Of a stretch of 64,000 nt of DNA, positions 16,986 to 24,763 are shown one piece after another. Below the pieces are notes generated by a model, which was not told the origin of the DNA, did no database searches, and saw only the letters and a list, made by a program, of their open reading frames with translations. The stretch comes from DASWJZ01 sp038211615 (lineage in GTDB: Bacteria > Pseudomonadota > Alphaproteobacteria > Rhizobiales > Afifellaceae): the NCBI GenBank assembly GCA_038211615.1, contig JBBQVL010000013.1:3487-67486 (forward strand). The letters run 5' to 3'. The stretch's first letter is position 1, and each line of letters begins with the position of its first letter. A program made the position numbers and the translations under genes.

Positions 16986-18152
16986 ATGCGCGTCGCGGTG
17001 CTGAAGGAAGACTCGTCGGTCGAGCCGCGCGTCGCGGCGACGCCCGAAACGGTGAAGAAGTTCGCGGCGCTCGGCGCGAGCGTCGCGGTCGAGGCGGGCG
17101 CGGGCACGGCGGCGGGGCTTTCGGACGCGCGCTACCGGGACGCCGGCGCGGAGATATCCCCGACCGCCGAGGCGGCGCTTGCCGATGCGGACCTGGTGCT
17201 GAAAGTCCGCCGGCCGGAAAATCTCTCCGGCTACAAGAGCGGCGCGGCGGTTGTTGCGCTGATGGATCCCTACGGCAACGAGGCGGCGCTGCAGGGCCTT
17301 GCCGCGGCCGGCCTGCAGGCTTTTTCGCTGGAGCTCATCCCGCGCATCACCCGCGCGCAGGTGATGGACGTGCTTTCGAGCCAGGCCAACCTTGCCGGCT
17401 ACCAGGCGGTGATCGAGGCGGCGGCGCATTTCGGCCGCGCCATGCCGATGATGATGACGGCGGCCGGGACCGTTCCCGCCGCGCGGGTCTTCGTCATGGG
17501 GGCGGGCGTCGCAGGCCTGCAGGCGGTCGCGACGGCGCGGCGTCTCGGCGCGGTGGTGACCGCCACCGACGTCAGGCCCGCCGCGAAAGAGCAGGTCGCC
17601 TCGCTCGGCGCGAAGTTCATCGCGGTGGAGGACGAGGAGTTCAAGCAGGCCGAGACGGCCGCCGGCTACGCCAAGCCGATGTCGGCGGAATATCAGGCGA
17701 AGCAGGCGGCACTGGTGAAGGACCACATCGCCAAGCAGGACATCGTCATCACCACGGCGCTCATCCCCGGCCGCCCCGCGCCGAAGCTCGTGAGCGCCGA
17801 GATGGTGGCGTCGATGGCCGACGGGTCGGTGATCGTCGATCTCGCGGTAGAGCGCGGCGGCAACGTCGCCGGAGCGGTGCCCGGTGAGGTCGCGAAAGTG
17901 GGCGGGGTGGCGATCATCGGCTATCTGAACGTGGCCGGCCGGATCGCGGCGTCCTCCTCGGCGCTCCTCGCGCGAAACATCTATGCCTTCGTAGAGCCGA
18001 TGATCGACAAGACGACGAAGGCGCTCGCCATCAAGCGCGACGACGAGATCGTCGCCGCGACGCTGCTGACCGCCGACGGCACGATCGTGCACAAGGCTTT
18101 TGCGCCGAAGCTCACGGTTGCATCGCTGCAAGGCGGGGGAGGTCAGGCCTGA
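16986..18152 (+). CDS. pntAA: NAD(P) transhydrogenase, alpha subunit part 1
   Basis: Predicted 388-residue cytosolic domain I of proton-translocating transhydrogenase, which binds NAD(H) and couples hydride transfer to NADP+ with proton movement. The N-terminal alanine-dehydrogenase/PNT fold starts with VLKEDSSVEPRVAATPETVKKF; the Rossmann motif GAGVAGLQAVATARRLGA lies near residues 173-190, and the RPAAKEQVASLGAKF loop follows. The length fits the split alpha subunit of Alphaproteobacteria such as Rhodospirillum. The stop overlaps the pntAB start by one base. The enzyme makes NADPH for biosynthesis and redox defence. Confidence 0.96.
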   Translation: MRVAVLKEDSSVEPRVAATPETVKKFAALGASVAVEAGAGTAAGLSDARYRDAGAEISPTAEAALADADLVLKVRRPENLSGYKSGAAVVALMDPYGNEAALQGLAAAGLQAFSLELIPRITRAQVMDVLSSQANLAGYQAVIEAAAHFGRAMPMMMTAAGTVPAARVFVMGAGVAGLQAVATARRLGAVVTATDVRPAAKEQVASLGAKFIAVEDEEFKQAETAAGYAKPMSAEYQAKQAALVKDHIAKQDIVITTALIPGRPAPKLVSAEMVASMADGSVIVDLAVERGGNVAGAVPGEVAKVGGVAIIGYLNVAGRIAASSSALLARNIYAFVEPMIDKTTKALAIKRDDEIVAATLLTADGTIVHKAFAPKLTVASLQGGGGQA

Positions 18153-18628
18153 TGGAGAACGACACCCTCAACGCCGCCGTGCAGCGCGCACAGGAGGCGG
18201 CGCAGGCCGCCGGCCAGGCAGCGGAGCAGGCGCGCATCGCGGCGGAGCAGGCGGCGCAGATCGCGCTCGCGCACGACGCCAGCCTCGACGCGGCGGGCGC
18301 CGCGGCGCATGTCGCCTCGGGCGGCGTGATCGACCCGTTCGTCTTCCGGCTGTCGATTTTCGTGCTGGCGATCTTCGTCGGCTACTACGTCGTCTGGTCG
18401 GTGACGCCGGCGCTGCACACGCCGCTCATGAGCGTCACCAACGCCATCTCCTCGGTGATCGTGGTCGGTGCGCTGCTCGCCGTCGGCGTCGACCTGATGG
18501 GCGAAGGGACTGTTCTGGCGCGGCTCTTCGGCTTCCTGGCGCTGATGCTCGCCAGCGTGAACATTTTTGGCGGCTTCCTCGTCACGCAGCGCATGCTCGC
18601 GATGTACAGACGGAAGGAGCGCGCATGA
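18152..18628 (+). CDS. pntAB: NAD(P) transhydrogenase, alpha subunit part 2 (membrane)
   Basis: A 158-residue membrane subunit. Residues 1-50 are an Ala/Gln/Glu-rich helix with repeated AEQA, typical of rhizobial PntAB. Three to four hydrophobic helices follow from about residue 63 (VFRLSIFVLAIFVGYYVVW, then the TNAISSVIVVGALLAVG and LMLASVNIFGGFLVTQRML segments) matching domain II of the alpha subunit. It forms half of the proton channel with PntB. The stop codon overlaps the next start (ATGA), but the next gene is not pntB: a nucleotidyltransferase and a HEPN gene sit in between. Confidence 0.95.
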   Translation: MENDTLNAAVQRAQEAAQAAGQAAEQARIAAEQAAQIALAHDASLDAAGAAAHVASGGVIDPFVFRLSIFVLAIFVGYYVVWSVTPALHTPLMSVTNAISSVIVVGALLAVGVDLMGEGTVLARLFGFLALMLASVNIFGGFLVTQRMLAMYRRKERA

Positions 18629-18927
18629 CGATCGATCGCGAGTTGGTCCTCGCCAAGCTGCGCGAGCAGCGCGAGCACATCGAGCGGGAGTACGGATTGC
18701 GGATGGTCGGGCTTGTCGGATCCGTCGCACGCGGCGGGGCGAGACCCGACAGCGACATAGATGTCTTTGTCGATATCATTCGGACACCCTCGCTGTTCGA
18801 GATTTCCCGCGCCGAGCGTGACGTTCGAGACGCCGCCAAACTCGACTTGCGCGTGGAGTTTGTCTTCCGCGAGGATCTACGGCCGGCGATGCGCACTCGA
18901 ATGGAACGCGATCTCATTCCGCTTTAA
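18625..18927 (+). CDS. mntA: MNT-type nucleotidyltransferase antitoxin (MntA-like)
   Basis: A 100-residue minimal nucleotidyltransferase. GSVARGGARPDSDID at residues 33-47 is the family signature, with Gly-Ser for nucleotide binding and the Asp pair of SDID for metal; a further acidic residue lies in the LDLRVEFV strand near residue 80. In characterised pairs MntA adds AMP units to a tyrosine of the HEPN toxin and silences it. The ATG overlaps the pntAB stop by four bases and the stop overlaps the HEPN start by one. The gene is visibly less GC-rich than pntAB and pntB, suggesting acquisition. The reading frame is intact. Confidence 0.9.
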   Translation: MTIDRELVLAKLREQREHIEREYGLRMVGLVGSVARGGARPDSDIDVFVDIIRTPSLFEISRAERDVRDAAKLDLRVEFVFREDLRPAMRTRMERDLIPL

Positions 18928-19271
18928 TGGAGGAAGAGGACCGTGAATACTTCGGAGACATGCTTCGATTTGCGGAGATGGCAGCGCGTGTTTTCGCGTC
19001 CGCAGACGTCGCAGCCGTTGTCTCCGACGAGACAAAGGTCCAGGCATTGCTTCGCGCTCTTCAGACGATCGGGGAGGCGGCCAATCAAGTCTCGGTTGGC
19101 GTGCGGGCAGAGCGTAGCGATATTCCTTGGGACGACATGATCGCCATGCGCCATCGTCTTGTTCACGACTACCGCAGAATTCGAATCGATATCGTTGTGA
19201 AAACGGTGCGTGACGACATTCCTCAATTGATTGCCGCTCTCCAGCGGGCAATCGAGGATGACACTCCATGA
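18927..19271 (+). CDS. hepT: HEPN-domain toxin (HepT-like, DUF86)
   Basis: A 114-residue all-helical HEPN protein. The catalytic RX4HXY motif is present as RHRLVHDY near residues 74-81, in the context PWDDMIAMRHRLVHDYRRI typical of DUF86/HepT toxins. Characterised HepT proteins are RNases, one of which trims tRNA 3' ends, and are inactivated by AMPylation of the motif tyrosine. It starts on the last base of the MNT stop (TAATG) and its own stop overlaps the pntB start (ATGA), so translation of pntB may be coupled to it. Lower GC than the flanking pnt genes, with intact active-site residues, suggests a functional acquired module. Confidence 0.9.
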   Translation: MEEEDREYFGDMLRFAEMAARVFASADVAAVVSDETKVQALLRALQTIGEAANQVSVGVRAERSDIPWDDMIAMRHRLVHDYRRIRIDIVVKTVRDDIPQLIAALQRAIEDDTP

Positions 19272-20662
19272 GCGCCAGCCTCACCGCCTTCCTCTATCTC
19301 GTCTCGGGCGTGCTCTTCATCCTGGCGCTGCGCGGCCTGTCGCATCCGGAGACGAGCCGGCAGGGCAATATGTTCGGCATGGTGGGCATGGCGCTCGCCA
19401 TCCTCACCACGCTCTCCGGCGCGCCGCCGGCGGGCTTCTTCGGCTGGCTCTTCATCGTCATCGCGATGGGCGCAGGTGGCGCAACGGGCGCTGTCATCGC
19501 GCGGCGCATTCCGATGACGGCGATGCCGCAGCTCGTCGCGGCGTTCCACTCGCTGGTGGGTCTCGCGGCCGTGCTCGTCGCCGCCGCTGCGCTCTATGCC
19601 CCGCAAGCCTTCGGCATCGGTACGCTCGGCGACATCCACGGCCAGGCGCTGGTGGAAATGTCGATCGGCGTCGCGATCGGCGCGATCACCTTCACCGGCT
19701 CCATCATCGCCTTCCTGAAGCTCGACGGACGGATGTCGGGGAAGCCGATCCTGCTGCCCGCCCGGCATGTCATCAACATCGCGCTGGCGGTGCTGATCGT
19801 CGTCTTCATCTACCGGCTTGCCTCGACCGAAAGCCATCTCGCCTTCTGGCTCATCGTGCTCCTGTCGCTCGCCTTCGGCGGGCTGCTCATCGTGCCGATC
19901 GGCGGAGCCGACATGCCGGTCGTGATCTCGATGCTGAATTCCTATTCCGGCTGGGCGGCGGCGGGCATCGGCTTCACGCTCGGCAACACGGCGCTGATCA
20001 TCACCGGCGCGCTGGTCGGCTCGTCGGGCGCCATCCTGTCCTACATCATGTGCAAGGGGATGAACCGCAGCTTCGTCTCCGTCATCCTCGGTGGCTTCGG
20101 CGGGGAGACGGCCGGGCCGGCTGGCGACACCGGCGACAAGACGGTGAAGCAGGGCTCCGCCGAGGATGCGGCGTTCCTGATGAAGAACGCGACAAAGGTC
20201 ATCGTCGTGCCGGGCTACGGCATGGCGGTGGCGCAGGCGCAGCACGCGCTCCGCGAGATGGGCGACAAGCTGAAGGCGGCGGGCGTGGAGGTGAAATACG
20301 CCATCCATCCGGTCGCCGGCCGCATGCCGGGCCACATGAACGTGCTTCTGGCCGAGGCGAACGTCCCCTACGACGACGTGTTCGAGCTCGAAGACATCAA
20401 CTCGGAATTCGCCCAGACCGACGTCGCCTACGTGATCGGCGCCAACGACGTGACCAATCCGGCGGCGCGCGACGACAAGACCTCGCCGATCTTCGGGATG
20501 CCGATCCTCGATGTGGACAAGGCGGCGACCTGCCTCTTCGTCAAGCGCTCGCTCGCCTCCGGCTACGCCGGCATCGACAATACCCTGTTCTACAAGCCGA
20601 ACACGATGATGCTCTTCGGCGACGCCAAGAAGATGACCGAGGACATCGTCAAGGCGCTGTAG
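19268..20662 (+). CDS. pntB: NAD(P) transhydrogenase, beta subunit
   Basis: Predicted 464-residue membrane subunit: eight or nine helices in residues 1-260 form domain II, then cytosolic NADP(H)-binding domain III. The latter shows the conserved GYGMAVAQAQHALREM near residue 318, HPVAGRMPGHMNVLLAEANVPYD near 350, GANDVTNPAA near 396 and GMPILDVDKA. The protein is full length and completes the pump with PntAA and PntAB despite the two inserted genes. Its ATG overlaps the HEPN stop by four bases, so translational coupling now runs through the toxin gene. An alpha/beta hydrolase gene follows after 3 bases. Confidence 0.96.
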   Translation: MSASLTAFLYLVSGVLFILALRGLSHPETSRQGNMFGMVGMALAILTTLSGAPPAGFFGWLFIVIAMGAGGATGAVIARRIPMTAMPQLVAAFHSLVGLAAVLVAAAALYAPQAFGIGTLGDIHGQALVEMSIGVAIGAITFTGSIIAFLKLDGRMSGKPILLPARHVINIALAVLIVVFIYRLASTESHLAFWLIVLLSLAFGGLLIVPIGGADMPVVISMLNSYSGWAAAGIGFTLGNTALIITGALVGSSGAILSYIMCKGMNRSFVSVILGGFGGETAGPAGDTGDKTVKQGSAEDAAFLMKNATKVIVVPGYGMAVAQAQHALREMGDKLKAAGVEVKYAIHPVAGRMPGHMNVLLAEANVPYDDVFELEDINSEFAQTDVAYVIGANDVTNPAARDDKTSPIFGMPILDVDKAATCLFVKRSLASGYAGIDNTLFYKPNTMMLFGDAKKMTEDIVKAL

Positions 20663-20665
20663 AAC

Positions 20666-21517
20666 GTGGCCAGCGGACCGCGGAGCAACGACGCGCGGAG
20701 GTTTGTCTTTCGGGCCGCCGGCTTTCTCGTTGCCCTCGCCGCGGCCGTCTATCTCATCGCCTGCTGCTACCTCTACGCCTTCCAGCGCAGCTATGTGTTC
20801 GAGCCGGGCGGGGTGCTTGCGACGCCTTCGGAGAAGGGGCTGGCGCAGGTTGAGGTGGTCACGATCCGGGTCAGGGACGGAGCGGATCTGACCGGCTGGT
20901 ACGGCGCGCCCGCGCCCGGGCGCCCGACGATCCTCTACTTCCACGGCAACGCCGGAAACGTCTCGGGCCGGGCGCCGCGCTTCAGGCAGATCCTGGATTC
21001 CGGCTTCGGCCTGCTCGCGGTCAGCTATCGCGGCTATCCGGGAAGCGGTGGAGACCCGAGCGAGACCGCGCTCTTCTCCGACGGGCTGGAGATCTTCGAC
21101 TGGCTGGCGAAGAAGACGCCGGACATCGTGGTCTACGGCGAATCGCTCGGCACGGCCGTCGCTACCTACGTCGCCTCCGAGCGGGCCGGCCGCGCGCTCG
21201 TGCTCGAAGCGCCGTTCACAGCGGCGCTCGATATCGCTGCCGCCACTTATCCGTGGGTGCCGACGAGCCTGTTGATGCGTGACCCGTTCCTGTCGCGCGA
21301 GGCGATCCTGAAGGTCGACGAACCGCTGCTCGTCGTCCACGGCACGGATGACAAGGTGGTGCCGGTCGAGATGGGGCGGCGGCTCTTTGCGCTGGCGCAT
21401 GAGCCGAAGAAGCTCGCCATCATCGACGGCGGCGCGCACAGCGATCTCTGGGACCGCGGCCTCTGGCCGATCGTTCTCGGCTTTCTGAAGCTGGAAGGCG
21501 TAACAGGCGGATCGTGA
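20666..21517 (+). CDS. Membrane-anchored alpha/beta hydrolase (BEM46/ABHD-like)
   Basis: A 283-residue hydrolase with one N-terminal membrane helix (residues 14-37). The fold's catalytic triad is Ser160 in the GESLG elbow, Asp228 in HGTDDKVVP and His258 in GGAHSDLWD; the oxyanion-hole region is FHGNAGN near residue 93. This set is typical of the BEM46/YfhR group of serine hydrolases, whose natural substrates are mostly unknown. A GTG start at 20666 lies three bases after the pntB stop, so it is the last gene of the pnt operon. The convergent TPR gene begins its stop only 12 bases away. Confidence 0.88.
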   Translation: MASGPRSNDARRFVFRAAGFLVALAAAVYLIACCYLYAFQRSYVFEPGGVLATPSEKGLAQVEVVTIRVRDGADLTGWYGAPAPGRPTILYFHGNAGNVSGRAPRFRQILDSGFGLLAVSYRGYPGSGGDPSETALFSDGLEIFDWLAKKTPDIVVYGESLGTAVATYVASERAGRALVLEAPFTAALDIAAATYPWVPTSLLMRDPFLSREAILKVDEPLLVVHGTDDKVVPVEMGRRLFALAHEPKKLAIIDGGAHSDLWDRGLWPIVLGFLKLEGVTGGS

Positions 21518-21529
21518 CCGCCGGAACGG

Positions 21530-22360
21530 TTATGCCTTGCCCATCGTCCGCCGCATGCCGTCGCGCGCCGGTGCGTAGCTCTGGTTGAGGTTCGCGGCGC
21601 GGGCGAAGGCGGCGTTGGCCTTCTGCCGGTCGCCAAGCTGCTCGAGCGCGAGGCCCTGGTTTGTCCAGGCGATATAGCTGTCGCGGTCAAGCTTCACCGC
21701 CTCGTTGAAATCGTCGAGCGCGGTGCGCGCGTCGCCGACCGCCAGATAGGAGAGGCCGCGGCCGTTGTAGGGCTCCGGCGATTTTGGCGAGAGGCCGATG
21801 GCGGTGGTGAAGTCCTCGATCGCCGGCTGATGCTGGCTCTGCGCCTGATAGACGAGGCCGCGATTGTAGAAAGCCTGTGGATCCGTGCGGTCGAGCTGGA
21901 TTGCCGCGTTGTAGTCGGCAAGCGCCAGATCGACCTGGCCGTTCTGGCGATACATGTTGCCGCGCCCGACATAGGCGGGAGCGTAGCGCGGGTCGGCGGT
22001 CACGGCGGCATTGTAGTCCGCAAGCGCGCGCTGCGTGTCGCCGTTCCGCCGATATATCAGCGCGCGGTTGAAGTAGGCGCGCGCGAAGTTCGGGTTGAGC
22101 TCGATCGCCTTGTTGAAGTCCGCCATCGCCTCGTCGTAGCGGCCGGCGCGGCCGAAGGCCGAGCCGCGCACGTTGTAGGCCTCCGGATTGCTCGGCTCGC
22201 GCGCGATCACGTCGGAGAGCGAAGCGATGTTCGCCTCCGAACCGGTCGCGGCATCGACGGAGACGGGGATATTGGCGATTCCCGTCTGGCAAGCCGCCAG
22301 CGGCAGCGCCAGCGCGAACGCCAGGCAGGCAGTCGGAAGGCGGGAAATGACAGCGCGCAT
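21530..22360 (-). CDS. TPR-repeat lipoprotein
   Basis: A 276-residue exported lipoprotein. I chose the ATG at 22360 because it gives a signal peptide ending in the lipobox LAAC with Cys24; a longer frame adds an unlikely leader. From about residue 42 there are six to seven tetratricopeptide repeats (repeated patterns such as AMADFNKAIELNPNFARAYFNRALIY), giving a protein-interaction superhelix anchored in an envelope membrane. Comparable alphaproteobacterial proteins are often annotated NlpI-like, a peptidoglycan-hydrolase adaptor in E. coli; that is suggestive only. It lies 74 bases downstream of rpsU on the same strand. Confidence 0.85.
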   Translation of the reverse strand: MRAVISRLPTACLAFALALPLAACQTGIANIPVSVDAATGSEANIASLSDVIAREPSNPEAYNVRGSAFGRAGRYDEAMADFNKAIELNPNFARAYFNRALIYRRNGDTQRALADYNAAVTADPRYAPAYVGRGNMYRQNGQVDLALADYNAAIQLDRTDPQAFYNRGLVYQAQSQHQPAIEDFTTAIGLSPKSPEPYNGRGLSYLAVGDARTALDDFNEAVKLDRDSYIAWTNQGLALEQLGDRQKANAAFARAANLNQSYAPARDGMRRTMGKA

Positions 22361-22434
22361 CTTCAGCTCAACGTTCGTGACAGCGAGTATGGGGGAATCG
22401 GCCACGGAATGTAACGTGGAACGAAGAGAAAAGA

Positions 22435-22662
22435 TCAATGCTCGCGGCTTTTGCTGGGGATGAGGCCCTCGCGCTGCGCGCGCTTGCGGGCGAGCTTGCG
22501 GGTCCGGCGCACCCCCTCCGCCTTCTCGCGCGTCTTCTTCTCGGAGGGCTTCTCGTAGTGGTCGCGAAGCTTCATCTCGCGAAAGATGCCCTCGCGCTGC
22601 ATCTTCTTCTTCAGCGCCTTCAGCGCCTGATCGACGTTGTTCTCCCGGACGATGACCTGCAA
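22435..22662 (-). CDS. rpsU: 30S ribosomal protein S21
   Basis: A 75-residue, strongly basic protein starting MQVIVRENNVDQALKALKKK and continuing KMQREGIFREMKLRDHYEKPSEKK, the standard S21 sequence. It helps the small subunit select start sites by contacting the anti-Shine-Dalgarno region of 16S rRNA. Length matches rhizobial S21 proteins, whose basic tail (RKLARKRAQREGL) is longer than in Gammaproteobacteria at this end. Single-gene context on the minus strand, upstream of the TPR lipoprotein gene. Confidence 0.96.
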   Translation of the reverse strand: MQVIVRENNVDQALKALKKKMQREGIFREMKLRDHYEKPSEKKTREKAEGVRRTRKLARKRAQREGLIPSKSREH

Positions 22663-22810
22663 GTGTCTACAAGCCTTTCCTTGCCTCGCTCGACCGGGGA
22701 TTCGACAATCGCGGAGCGTCGTCCAGTCGGGGGTTGCTGCGCCTTAAGGTCCATGCCTCGCGGGTGCCCGCTATCATTGAGGGGCGCGGCAAGGCGGCCG
22801 GCATATACTG

Positions 22811-24016
22811 CTACTCGACTTGCCTGTCCACCGGCTCGCGAGCGGGCAGGGGGGTAACCGCCGCTTGCAATCGCGTTCCGACCTTGGACCACGCGTCCGC
22901 CGCCGCCCGCGCCGTGTCGAGTTCCTTCTGGCCAAGCCGCCGCATCCAGTCCTCCATGAAATCGTCGTCGAGACCGTGGTCCTTGGCGATCAGGTACCAG
23001 CGTGCCGCGGCGGCAGGGTCGGCGGCGACGCCGCGGCCGTCCGCCAGCAGGCGGGCGAGCCTGAGCTGGGCGGCGGGATTGTCGGCATTGGCGGCGCGCG
23101 CAAACCAGTAGGCGGCGGCCGCCTCGTCCTTCTTCACGCCCTTGCCGTTGAACAGGATGATCCCGTATTCGACCTCTGCTCCGACATGGCCGTTATTGGC
23201 CGCCTCGGCGAACCAGCGGGCAGCCTGCGCGTCGTCGCCGACGACGCCGACGCCTTCGACATAGAGCCCGGCGAGCGTGTATTGCGCGTCCATGTCGCCA
23301 TAGCCCGCCGCGCGCCGCAGATAGGCCGCCGCGAGCATGGCGTTCTTCTCCTCGCCCTTGCCCTGCAGAAGGAGATAGCCGAGCTCGCGCGCCGCGCCGG
23401 CGTGCCCGAGGTCGGCCGCCTGCCGGAAGAAGTCCGCGGCCTTCACGGGGTCCTGCGGCACGCCCTGACCGTCGAGATAGAGCTGGCCAAGCGCGTAAAG
23501 CGCTTCGCGGTCGCCGGACTTTCCCGCGAGTCCATACCAGTCGGCGGCGGCCGCCAGATCCGGCTTTACGCCGAGGCCGCGCGACAGCAGCACGCCGAGC
23601 AGCGTCTGCGCGGCGGCATCGCCCGCCTTGGCGCGATCGAGCGCCATCGAGAACGCGGTCAGGAACCAGCCGCGCTGAAACGCGCCGAAGGCGTAGTCGG
23701 GCGGGAGCGTCGACTGCTCTCCGGCGGCGGTCATCCCCTTGTCGATGCGTTGCTCGATGTCGGGCGGATCGAGCGTGGTGTGAAGCCGCGAAGGACCGGT
23801 CGGGACTTCGAGCGAGGCGTCCGCGTCATCCGGCGCGGCGGGCGCGGGGGGTGGCGCGAGCGATTCCGGCACCATGCCGTTGTCGGAGGGGCGCGCCATT
23901 CCCTGGTCTATGCGCTGGTCGAGCGAAGCTGGCGCCCCGGCCTCCTGGGCGGCGGCCGGGCTTGCAACCGCCAGGGCAATAAGCGCAGCGAGCGCGAGCC
24001 GCATCGTGGGCCTCAC
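22811..24016 (-). CDS. Sel1-repeat (SLR) secreted protein
   Basis: A 401-residue protein with an N-terminal signal peptide (residues 5-23, ending AAAQ), then a Pro/Ala-rich linker containing two copies of an LDQRIDQGM / IEQRIDKGM motif, then six to seven Sel1-like repeats of about 36 residues (for example AADFFRQAADLGHAGAARELGYLLLQGKGEEKN). SLR proteins act as scaffolds, including rhizobial ExoR, a periplasmic regulator of exopolysaccharide; this is not ExoR itself by order of features. A GTG at 24016 overlaps the stop of the ThiE-like gene by four bases, implying coupling; an ATG at 24004 is equally possible. Confidence 0.83.
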   Translation of the reverse strand: MRPTMRLALAALIALAVASPAAAQEAGAPASLDQRIDQGMARPSDNGMVPESLAPPPAPAAPDDADASLEVPTGPSRLHTTLDPPDIEQRIDKGMTAAGEQSTLPPDYAFGAFQRGWFLTAFSMALDRAKAGDAAAQTLLGVLLSRGLGVKPDLAAAADWYGLAGKSGDREALYALGQLYLDGQGVPQDPVKAADFFRQAADLGHAGAARELGYLLLQGKGEEKNAMLAAAYLRRAAGYGDMDAQYTLAGLYVEGVGVVGDDAQAARWFAEAANNGHVGAEVEYGIILFNGKGVKKDEAAAAYWFARAANADNPAAQLRLARLLADGRGVAADPAAAARWYLIAKDHGLDDDFMEDWMRRLGQKELDTARAAADAWSKVGTRLQAAVTPLPAREPVDRQVE

Positions 24017-24648
24017 GCCGCCCGGCGGGCCGCGGCGCTCAGCATGGCCTGCGCGATGCGCACCGCCTCGCCAGGCCCGCCGCCATGCGTCCAGACGGCG
24101 TCGTGCAGCGCCACGAATTCCGCGCCGGTCCCTGCCGCTTCGGCAACGCTGTCAATCGTCCTGCCCGCCATGATGACGGCCGGAATCTGCATCAGCTCCG
24201 ACCACCACTCGGCAAGCTCGAGCGATTTCGGATGCGCGCTATCGTGGGAGTCGCCATGCGGGCGGCCGAACAGGAGATAGTCGATGTCGCGCTCACCGGC
24301 GAGCATCGCTGCGTCGCGCGACGCAAGATTGCCCGCCCCGACTATCCGCTTCGGCCGCAGCGATTGCACGACGAGGCGAAGGTCCTCGATGCCGCCCTCG
24401 ACGTGGACGCCGTCGGCCTGGACGTGCCCGGCGAGCCTGGTGTCGTCGAGCACGAGCGCGGCGGCGCCCGCCTTCTGGATGAGCGGCACGAGGGCGCCGG
24501 CCGTGTCCGCGCCGCCTTCGCTCGCGATGAGCACGGCAGCGACATCGCCGCCGGCGAGCGCTTCCGCAAGGCGCGGCGCGAAGCGCTCCGCCTCGATACG
24601 GGGCGGCGTCACGAGAAAGAGACGCGGGCCTTCGGTGCTGTCCGTCAT
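24013..24648 (-). CDS. ThiE/TenI-like TIM-barrel protein, probably not a thiamine synthase
   Basis: A 211-residue protein of the thiamine phosphate synthase/TenI superfamily, visible in ALVLDDTRLAGHVQADGVHVEGG (residues 68-90) and a VVAL-type phosphate-loop region near the end. The invariant Gln and Asp of the ThiE motif DGVHLGQ-x-D are missing (VHVEGG instead), so thiamine phosphate synthesis is doubtful. Genes of this type beside fba are common in Hyphomicrobiales. It lies downstream of fba and four bases into the Sel1 gene, so all three are probably one transcript. No other thiamine gene or THI-box riboswitch is visible nearby. Confidence 0.7.
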   Translation of the reverse strand: MTDSTEGPRLFLVTPPRIEAERFAPRLAEALAGGDVAAVLIASEGGADTAGALVPLIQKAGAAALVLDDTRLAGHVQADGVHVEGGIEDLRLVVQSLRPKRIVGAGNLASRDAAMLAGERDIDYLLFGRPHGDSHDSAHPKSLELAEWWSELMQIPAVIMAGRTIDSVAEAAGTGAEFVALHDAVWTHGGGPGEAVRIAQAMLSAAARRAA

Positions 24649-24701
24649 GACCGGGTATTCAAGGGAACGGGTGTCCGTTCCACCCCGTCATTCCGGCGTT
24701 T

Positions 24702-24761
24702 TTCGGGCCGGCGCTTTTCAGCCCGGCGCTCTTCAGCCCGGCGCTCTTCAGCACGGCGGCT
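24702..24761. repeat. Four tandem 15-base units between fba and the ThiE-like gene
   Basis: Four direct copies of a 15-base unit (core TTCAGCCCGGCGCTC) lie end to end; the middle two are identical, the outer two each differ by three or so bases. The array ends two bases before the fba stop codon, so expansion would fall between the two genes. Confidence 0.85.
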
Positions 24762-24763
24762 TT

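Noticed and set aside
24649..24763. Thiamine riboswitch upstream of the ThiE-like gene
   Set aside because: The spacer holds a 15-base tandem repeat, no THI-box core, and the protein lacks ThiE catalytic residues.
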